Source: Anaerococcus sp. Marseille-P3625
GTDB taxonomy: Bacteria; Bacillota; Clostridia; Tissierellales; Peptoniphilaceae
Direction of reading: 5' to 3'
Length of the DNA: 64,000 bases
NCBI RefSeq assembly: GCF_900232825.1
Contig: NZ_OCTP01000011.1
Coordinates: 831,262 to 895,261 of the forward strand
The first letter of the stretch is position 1. Each line of letters starts with the position of its first letter. The notes beneath the pieces were generated by a model. That model worked only from the letters and a program-made list of their open reading frames with translations, did no database searches and was not told the DNA's origin. Below, piece after piece: positions 55,954 through 64,000 of the stretch. Made by a program: the position numbers and the translations under genes.

Positions 55954-56807
55954 AACAATACAATAATAAAGCCTATCTATACATGCTACCAGCATTGGCT
56001 TTCTTAACTGTTTTTGTATTTTATCCATTCGTACAGACTATAATTCGTAGTCTGTACGCTACGGATAATATGGGAGCCAATACTATCTTTATTGGATTTA
56101 AAAATTACTCTGACCTTTTGTCTTCTCCATCTTTTTGGAATAGCTTAAAAGTCAGTTTTATTTATGTAATTATAGTAGTAGTTATAGGAGTTTTGTTAGG
56201 CTTTGCAACAGCTTTGTTGTGTAGGGTAAATTTTCCTGGCATTAGAGTCTTTTCAGCAGCTTATTCTCTTCCTATAGCTATTGCCTCATCTGGAATGGCC
56301 TTGGTTTTTAAGGTAATGCTTAACCAATCTGTGGGTATATTAAATGTAATTTTTAAAACTAACATCAATTGGTTATCAGATCCAAAATGGGCCTTGATAA
56401 GCGTTGGAGTATTAACAGCTTGGCTAAATTCAGGTATGAATTTTTTGTATTTCTCATCTGGACTATCTGGAATTGACGATAGTTTGTATGAGGCGGCTTC
56501 TATAGATGGAGCAAACGGCTTTAATCAATTTAAACACGTTACTCTTCCATCAGTAAGACCGATTATGTTTTTTGTAGTAGTTACAAATATCATTAATGCT
56601 TTTCAATCCTTTGGTCAAATCAAACTTCTTACCCAAGGTGGACCGGGGGAAGCAACAAATGTAATAGTTCATGATATCTATAAAAATGCTTTTATGAATT
56701 ACAGATACGGCTACGCTTCAGCAGAATCAGTGGTTCTTTTTTTTATAGTCATGATATTAACTATAATAGCTTTTAGGTCAAATGGAGATAAAAATGCAAG
56801 TAAGTAA
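55950..56807 (+). CDS. ugpA: ABC permease UgpA-like
   Basis: 285 residues, six helices, MalF/UgpA family. EAA loop YEAASIDGANGFNQFKHVTLP. ATGA overlap with the preceding stop. The last bases overlap the next gene. Confidence 0.92.
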   Translation: MKQYNNKAYLYMLPALAFLTVFVFYPFVQTIIRSLYATDNMGANTIFIGFKNYSDLLSSPSFWNSLKVSFIYVIIVVVIGVLLGFATALLCRVNFPGIRVFSAAYSLPIAIASSGMALVFKVMLNQSVGILNVIFKTNINWLSDPKWALISVGVLTAWLNSGMNFLYFSSGLSGIDDSLYEAASIDGANGFNQFKHVTLPSVRPIMFFVVVTNIINAFQSFGQIKLLTQGGPGEATNVIVHDIYKNAFMNYRYGYASAESVVLFFIVMILTIIAFRSNGDKNASK

Positions 56808-57675
56808 TAATAGCATATCATTTTTAAAAAGCTTAAATAACAAAAAAACTCTTAGAAAAGAAAGCCTTGATACAGGTAAAATTATTAGACTTATTCTAAA
56901 TGTAATAGTTGTAATATTTGTACTATTTCCAATTATTTACGCCTTTGTAATGAGTGTAAAACCAAGCCATGAACTATATGACAAAACTTTTTTTACAGCT
57001 AATCCGACTTTACAAAATTACAAAGACGTATTTAAAATTGCACCCATAGAAGGCTACATTATAAACTCACTTATAGTTTCTGTAATAATAACTGCATTTC
57101 AAATGGTGACGGCCATTCTTGCTGCTTTCGCCTTACACTTTTTGCATTTTAAGCAAAAGGGACTGTTATTTGCAATAATTATGGCAACAACCATGATTCC
57201 TGGAGAAACAACGATAATTTCAAATTTTCTAATGATTTCAGGCTGGGGTTTTCAAGATTCCTTCTTCGGACTTGTTGCACCATATCTTACAAGCGCCATG
57301 GGAATTTTTTTGTTTAGGCAAGCCTTCAAAACATTTCCAATGGAAATTTATGAAGCAAGCAAAATTGACGGTGCAAGTGACATAGGTTTTATATTTAGAA
57401 TATTAATTCCTCTATCAAAGCCAACAATTGGAGCTCTTGCAGTTCAATCGTTTTTGGGTGCATGGAATATGTATATGTGGCCACTTTTGATAACTGGAGC
57501 TGATAGTTATAGAACGGTACAAATTGGTATTTCAATGTTAAACTCAGCCGATGCTCAATCCATGCTTTTGATGATAGCAGGAGTTGTAGTTTGTATGATA
57601 CCATCTTTAATAATATTCATGTTTGCTCAAAAGAACATGGTAAAGGGATTAACACAAGGAGCGGTAAAAGGTTAA
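56794..57675 (+). CDS. ugpE: ABC permease UgpE-like
   Basis: 293 residues from ATG 56794, which has GGAGAT upstream; the ATG at 56782 overlaps that site. MalG/UgpE family with EAA loop YEASKIDGASDIGFIFRILIP. Overlaps ugpA by 14 bases. Confidence 0.92.
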   Translation: MQVSNNSISFLKSLNNKKTLRKESLDTGKIIRLILNVIVVIFVLFPIIYAFVMSVKPSHELYDKTFFTANPTLQNYKDVFKIAPIEGYIINSLIVSVIITAFQMVTAILAAFALHFLHFKQKGLLFAIIMATTMIPGETTIISNFLMISGWGFQDSFFGLVAPYLTSAMGIFLFRQAFKTFPMEIYEASKIDGASDIGFIFRILIPLSKPTIGALAVQSFLGAWNMYMWPLLITGADSYRTVQIGISMLNSADAQSMLLMIAGVVVCMIPSLIIFMFAQKNMVKGLTQGAVKG

Positions 57676-57678
57676 AAA

Positions 57679-58893
57679 ATGGCAAAAGTAAAATTAGAAG
57701 GCATATATAAAATTTATGAAAATGGATTTGAAGGTGCGAAAGATATAAATCTTGAAATAAATGATAAAGAATTTGTAGTATTAGTAGGCCCTTCAGGTTG
57801 CGGAAAATCAACCACACTTAGGATGATAGCAGGACTTGAGTCAATATCAAAAGGAGATTTTTATATTGACGATGTAAGAATGAACAATATCTCCCCTAAA
57901 GATAGGGACATAGCAATGGTATTTCAATCCTACGCCTTATATCCACACATGACAATTAGAGAAAACATAGGTTTTGCACTAAAAATGCAAAAAGTAGATA
58001 AAAAAACCATCGAGGAAAAAGTAAATGAAATAGCAAAAACTTTAAAACTAGAAGAACTTCTGGATAGAAAACCAGCACAATTATCAGGAGGCCAAAGGCA
58101 AAGAGTTGCCCTAGGTCGTGCTATGGTTAGAAATCCAAAAGTATTTTTGCTAGATGAACCATTATCAAATCTCGACGCAAAGCTAAGAGTAGAGATGAGA
58201 TCAGAAATAGTAAGGCTTCACAAAAAACTAGCCACGACATTTATCTATGTAACCCACGATCAAATTGAAGCTATGACAATGGGAGATAGGATCGCAGTCT
58301 TAAATCAAGGAGAGCTAGTACAATTTGATAGCCCCCTAAATCTTTATTACCATCCTAAAAATAGATTCATAGCTGAATTTATAGGATCGCCAAAAATGAA
58401 CGTAATAGAAACAAATCTACACAGAGATGGTTCAAATTACTATGTAGATATATTTGGACAAAGATTAGCTCTACCAATATCAAAAACAAAAGATCTTTTA
58501 AGATATACAAATCAAAACAACAAAATTTTATTTGGAGTAAGAAGCGAAGAATTTTCCTATAAGGCAAACTCCAACATAAAAGTAAAATTTGACAATGTAG
58601 AATATATGGGTTCAGATACCTACGGTTACTTGCTAAAAGAAAACAATGAAATAATAGTAATGCGTTTTGATTCATCTGCCCCAATAAGGTCAAACATTGA
58701 AATTCCAATAGGAATTAACATGGAAAACACCTATATATTTGATTGTCAAACAGAAGAATGTATATCATTTCCAAAAAAAGCTAGTGGCCTAAGCAACTTA
58801 TCAATAGAAAATTTATCATTAAAAGAAGAACTTGTAAAAAGCGATAAATCAAAAATAACCATAGAAACAAAAGAATACCAAAAAGTAAATTAA
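57679..58893 (+). CDS. ugpC: ABC ATPase UgpC/MsmK-like
   Basis: 404 residues. Walker A GPSGCGKST, Q-loop FQSYALYPHMT, signature LSGGQRQRV, Walker B VFLLDEPLSNLDAKLR, switch VTHDQ; a C-terminal OB-type regulatory domain follows (from about 240). Such ATPases can be shared among several sugar importers. The last 40 residues are a Ser/Lys/Glu-rich extension. Confidence 0.93.
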   Translation: MAKVKLEGIYKIYENGFEGAKDINLEINDKEFVVLVGPSGCGKSTTLRMIAGLESISKGDFYIDDVRMNNISPKDRDIAMVFQSYALYPHMTIRENIGFALKMQKVDKKTIEEKVNEIAKTLKLEELLDRKPAQLSGGQRQRVALGRAMVRNPKVFLLDEPLSNLDAKLRVEMRSEIVRLHKKLATTFIYVTHDQIEAMTMGDRIAVLNQGELVQFDSPLNLYYHPKNRFIAEFIGSPKMNVIETNLHRDGSNYYVDIFGQRLALPISKTKDLLRYTNQNNKILFGVRSEEFSYKANSNIKVKFDNVEYMGSDTYGYLLKENNEIIVMRFDSSAPIRSNIEIPIGINMENTYIFDCQTEECISFPKKASGLSNLSIENLSLKEELVKSDKSKITIETKEYQKVN

Positions 58894-58905
58894 TATACTT
58901 TAGCA

Positions 58906-58950
58906 AATAGACCTAGCTAAGATAAAGAGATTAGTTAGGTCTATTTTTTT
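58906..58950 (+). terminator. Terminator of the ugp operon
   Basis: AATAGACCTA pairs with TAGGTCTATT, then a T run. Confidence 0.9.
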
Positions 58951-58997
58951 GAAAAAATAAAACTCCAAAATGTTCTTTATAAGGCAAAATAAAATAT

Positions 58998-59026
58998 TTG
59001 ACAAAAAGAGAAAAATATAGTAATAT
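58998..59026 (+). promoter_or_regulatory. rRNA promoter P1
   Basis: TTGACA, 17-base spacer, TAATAT, about 390 bases before the 16S gene. Confidence 0.75.
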
Positions 59027-59063
59027 AATTAGCACCACTTTAGAAATTATCGACAAAAGCAAT

Positions 59064-59092
59064 TTGACAAATTTCTTAAAGTAGGGTATTAT
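59064..59092 (+). promoter_or_regulatory. rRNA promoter P2
   Basis: TTGACA, 17-base spacer, TATTAT. Shares the GGTATTATATATC-type -10 region with P3 (GGGTATTATATATC). Confidence 0.8.
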
Positions 59093-59158
59093 ATATCAAT
59101 ACCACACCTGCTAAAAGGTAAATTTTCTAGCAAAAGCTTAAAAATATTAAAAAAATAT

Positions 59159-59187
59159 TTGACAAGCTAAAATAAAGATGGTATTAT
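59159..59187 (+). promoter_or_regulatory. rRNA promoter P3
   Basis: TTGACA, 17-base spacer, TATTAT. The 59188-59413 leader holds short inverted repeats (CTTGTCG/CGACACAAG; AGAGCTT/AAAGCTCT just before 16S), probable processing or antitermination sites. Confidence 0.8.
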
Positions 59188-59413
59188 ATATCTTGTCGTT
59201 AACAAGCGACACAAGAACCGGATAAGAAAACTTATCCAATAAATTAAATAGTAATTAAACAAAAATCAATTAATTTGAGTAACCTTATAGACAAAAACAA
59301 ATTGTCTAAAAAATGATTTCAATCTATGATAAATGGATGGATAAACTTAAATCACGCATTGATTAAATCAGTGTAAATGAATTAAGAGCTTGAATCAAAA
59401 GCTCTCATATAAT

Positions 59414-60947
<1,534 letters not shown>

Positions 60948-60948
60948 A

Positions 60949-60976
60949 TTGAGAAGTCGACAAGTCGACTTCTCAA
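60949..60976 (+). other. Perfect inverted repeat just after 16S
   Basis: TTGAGAAGTCGAC and GTCGACTTCTCAA flank a two-base centre, a strong hairpin starting six bases after the 16S end. Probably an RNase III or maturation site. Confidence 0.7.
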
Positions 60977-61047
60977 CAGAGAGAAAACTAGAAAAACTAG
61001 AAAAGTAACTCAAAATTAGAAAAGAAAAATAATCATTGATATTACAT

Positions 61048-61123
61048 GGGGGTATAGCTCAGCTGGGAGAGCACCTGCCTTGCACGCAGGGGGTCAAGAG
61101 TTCGAATCTCTTTACCTCCACCA
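61048..61123 (+). tRNA. tRNA-Ala (TGC)
   Basis: 76 bases with encoded CCA. Acceptor GGGGGTA/TACCTCC (one G-U), D-arm GCTC/GAGC, anticodon stem CCTGC/GCAGG with loop CTTGCAC (anticodon TGC), T-arm AAGAG-TTCGAAT-CTCTT. The 16S-23S spacer is the usual place for this tRNA. Confidence 0.97.
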
Positions 61124-61217
61124 TGATGACCTATTCCAATTTTGCAAAGCAAAATTGATGGAAGATCAGACGTCGCTGCGAATCAAAGTTGCAAGCAACT
61201 TTGTCAGCAAGCCGACG
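61124..61217 (+). repeat. Two-hairpin repeat in the 16S-23S spacer (copy A)
   Basis: Directly after tRNA-Ala. Contains TGATGACCTA, hairpin CAATTTTGC-AAA-GCAAAATTG (61137-61157), TCAGACGTCGC (61166-61176), hairpin CAAAGTTGC-AA-GCAACTTTG (61184-61203), then GTCAG and GCCGACG. The same order of blocks occurs reverse-complemented at 62599-62680 inside the 23S gene. Confidence 0.8.
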
Positions 61218-61727
61218 AGTCTGGCTAAAGATAGAGTCATTAAATCGAACCACTCAGCAATGAGACAAAACTAAATAGCAAACAATATTTCCAGTCAAGA
61301 AAGAAAGGGCTCAAGGTGGATGCCTTGGCACATGAAGGCGAAGAAGGACGTAAGTGAACGAAAACTAGGGTAAGCTCACAACAAGCACCAACCCCTAGGT
61401 CTCCGAATGGGGAAACCCGTCTAATGAAGAATTAGACATCATAAGATAAACACATAGTCTTATGAAGCCAGACCCTGCGAACTGAAACATCTAAGTAGCA
61501 GGAGGAAAAGAAAGAAAACTCGATTTTCCAAGTAGCGGCGAGCGAAAAGAAAACAGCCCAACCCAATAAGAAATATGTTTTTTAGTCAAATCATTTGGGA
61601 AAATGAACCAAAGAAAGTGAAAGTCTTGTAGACAAAAGAAAACAAATTTTTGGGGGCAAGTAGCAGTGAACACGAGGAATTTGCTGTGAAGATAGGGGGC
61701 CCATCCCCTAAGGCTAAATACTAACAT

Positions 61728-61775
<48 letters not shown>

Positions 61776-62449
61776 GCAAGGGGAGTGAAATAGAACCTGA
61801 AACCTTAAGCCTACAAGCAGACAGAGATCAAAAGATTGATGTCGTACCTTTTGTAGAATGGGCCAGCGAGTTATCATAGCAAGCAAGATTAAGCATTTAA
61901 GATGCGAAGTCCAAGCGAAAGCGAGTCTTAACAGGGCGAAAGTTTACTATGATAGACCCGAAACCGGGTGATCTAGCCATGGTCAGAGTGAAGGTGAAGT
62001 AAAATTCACTGGAGGCTCGAACCGGGTGCGGTTTAAAACGCATCGGATGAACTGTGGCTAGGGGCGAAAAACCAAACGAACCCGGAGATAGCTGGTTCTC
62101 CTCGAAATAGCTTTAGGGCTAGCCTATGATCAAAGATTTAAGGAGGTAGAGCACTGAATGGCCTAGGGCGGTTAACGTACCAAAGCCTATCAAACTCCGA
62201 ATGCCAAAAAATCAAATCATGGAGTCAGACTTAGAGGGATAAGCTCCTAAGTCGAAAGGGAAACAGCCCAGACCGACAGCTAAGGTCCCAAAATCTGGAT
62301 TAAGTGGAAAAGGATGTGAACCTACTAAGACAACCAGGACGTTGGCTTAGAAGCAGCCATACATTTAAAGAATGCGTAATAGCTCACTGGTCAAGTGGGT
62401 TTGCGCCGAAAATAAACGGGGCTAAAATCCAGTACCGAAGCTTCGGATT

Positions 62450-62780
62450 GATAGAGAATTTAAATCTATCTCATAAAAAGGAAACCATAAAAAAAGGCAA
62501 AAGAAAACTTAACTAGGAAATATAAAAAAACAATCAAGATAAACGAGTAACAAATCAAATTACGTAAATAAAAAAAAAAGTAAGTTGTAAATTACTATCG
62601 TCGGCACTCTGACAAATCGAAGATTTGAAACAGTGCGACGTCTGACCTACCAACCAAAACAAGTTTTGGGGTTAGGTCATGAAATTATCACCGAAACAGA
62701 CATACAAAAGTATGAACCTGGTAAAAGTATTCAAAAACCTAAAAAAGTGGTTACTTATGAATAGATTTAAACTCTCTATC
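62450..62780 (+). other. Intervening sequence in 23S helix 45
   Basis: After ACCGAAGCTTCGGATT the normal short helix 45 is replaced by about 331 bases. The ends are complementary over some 26 bases: GATAGAGA..TTTAAATCTAT..TCATAA (62450-62476) with TTATGA-ATAGATTTAAA..CTCTATC (62755-62780). The 23S sequence then resumes as AGTGGTAGAGGAGCATTGTA. Such inserts are usually cut out by RNase III, leaving fragmented 23S. The inside is A-rich with a poly-A run and a reverse copy of the spacer repeat. Confidence 0.88.
62599..62680 (-). repeat. Two-hairpin repeat inside the 23S intervening sequence (copy B)
   Basis: Read on the minus strand: CATGACCTA, hairpin CCAAAAC-TT-GTTTTGG (62654-62669), TCAGACGTCGC, hairpin CAAATC-TTC-GATTTG (62613-62627), GTCAG, three bases, GCCGACG. 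Linear blocks match copy A while both stems differ but still pair. Confidence 0.8.
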
Positions 62781-63455
62781 AGTGGTAGAGGAGCATTGTA
62801 TAAGCGAAGAAGCCAAAGTGAAAACAAAAGTGGAGCCTATACAAGAGAGAATGCTGGCATGAGTAGCGAGAAGGAGAGTGAGAATCTCTCCCGTCGAAAC
62901 CCTAAGGACTCCTGAGCAAGGCTCGTCCCCTCAGGGAAAGTCGGGACCTAAGGCAAGGCCGAAAGGCGTAGCCGATGGACAACAGGTTTAAAATCCTGTA
63001 CCGCTTAAAGTCGTTAAAGAGACGTGATGACGCAAGAGGACACACTAGCTGCCTGATGGAAGGCAGTCTAAACACAAAGGCTTTTCAGTAGGCAAATCCG
63101 CTGATCAGCAGCCAATGTGCGATAGGCATCGAAAACACAAGTAGAGAAATAGTTAAATTCAAATTGCCAAGAAAAGTCACTATCAAGACCAAAGCGCCCG
63201 TACCAAAACCGACACAGGTAGGGAGGTAGAGAATACCAAGACGCGCGGAAGAACCTTTGTTAAGGAACTCGGCAAAATATCCCCGTAAGTTCGCGAGAAG
63301 GGGAGCCAGAGCGATCTGGCCACAGAAACCAGGCCCAAGCGACTGTTTACCAAAAACACAAGTTTCTGCAAAATCGCAAGATGAAGTATAGGAGCTGACA
63401 CCTGCCCGGTGCTGGAAGGTTAAGGGGAAGGCTTAGAGCAATCGAAGGCCAGAAC

Positions 63456-63542
<87 letters not shown>

Positions 63543-63956
63543 TGTAACGATTTGGGCACTGTCTCAACAAAGGATCCGGTGAAATTGTAGTAGTCGTGAA
63601 GATGCGACTTACCCACGCTAGGACGGAAAGACCCCGTGGAGCTTTACTGTAGGCTGATATTGGATTTTGAGATTAGACGTACAGGATAGTTGGGAGACTA
63701 TGAAACCTGCACGCCAGTGTAGGCGAAGTCATCCTTGGGATACCAACCCTCTAATATCAAAATTCTAACAATGACCCATGAAGCTGGGCATTGGACATTG
63801 TCAGTTGGGCAGTTTGACTGGGGCGGTCGCCTCCCAAAAAGTAACGGAGGCGTTCAAAGGTTCGCTCAGAATGGACGGAAACCATTCGAAGAGTACAAAG
63901 GCACAAGCGAGCTTAACTGCGAGATAGACAAATCAAGCAGAGTAGAAATACGGACT

Positions 63957-64000
<44 letters not shown>

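Noticed and set aside
61080-61274. 64-residue ORF across tRNA-Ala and the spacer
   Set aside because: It begins in the tRNA anticodon arm; the sequence is explained by the tRNA and the spacer repeat.
62679-62915. 78-residue ORF in the 23S region
   Set aside because: It lies inside the intervening sequence and 23S rRNA; no ribosome site, and its second half is conserved rRNA sequence.

Overview
The window is low-GC Gram-positive DNA. Strong AGGAGG-type ribosome sites, a class B sortase pilus locus, many peptide and amino-acid transporters and an Anaerococcus-like 16S rRNA suggest a Gram-positive anaerobic coccus of the Peptoniphilaceae, probably Anaerococcus. This placement rests on gene content and general rRNA appearance; no alignment was run.

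Layout. 1-3.3 kb: end of a pilus locus in the order signal-peptidase-like chaperone, backbone pilin, class B sortase, minor pilin, the same order as Streptococcus pyogenes FCT loci. 3.3-9.8 kb: repeat-bearing spacer, HAD phosphatase, glucose-type EIIA, cysteine desulfidase with a DAACS symporter, nagB and an M29 aminopeptidase. 10-13.1 kb: lactococcin-972-type bacteriocin export pair followed by a precursor-like gene broken by an in-frame stop. 13.4-16.8 kb: PepF and an alanine/glycine symporter. 16.8-22.2 kb: gltX-cysS-rlmB-yacP and an atypical sigma-70 factor. 22.3-26.1 kb: dinB behind a two-operator promoter, then a small protein and an unusual P1B-type ATPase. 26.4-34.9 kb: an opp oligopeptide transporter whose OppC carries a seven-repeat RCC1-like domain and whose OppF carries a long helical insert. 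34.9-39.6 kb: AIM24-like protein, glutaredoxin-like protein, a candidate structured RNA, a lipoprotein, an M20 amidase, YkvA-like and DUF4236 proteins. 39.9-45.4 kb: a second peptide ABC transporter of ordinary architecture. 45.4-53.5 kb: PAP2 phosphatase, folC, glycerate kinase, rhomboid protease, lipoprotein, second PepF and an NSS transporter. 53.7-58.9 kb: glycerophosphodiesterase with a complete Ugp-type ABC importer. 59-64 kb: an rRNA operon with three tandem promoters, 16S, tRNA-Ala and a truncated 23S with a long helix-45 intervening sequence.

How it fits together. Much of the window serves an amino-acid and peptide economy: two peptide importers, two PepF oligopeptidases, an M29 aminopeptidase, several amino-acid symporters and a cysteine desulfidase.

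The most unusual items are the RCC1-like domain inside OppC; a two-hairpin repeat present in opposite orientations in the 16S-23S spacer and in the 23S intervening sequence, with compensating stem changes; the multi-stem RNA candidate near 36.2 kb; and the two-operator dinB promoter.
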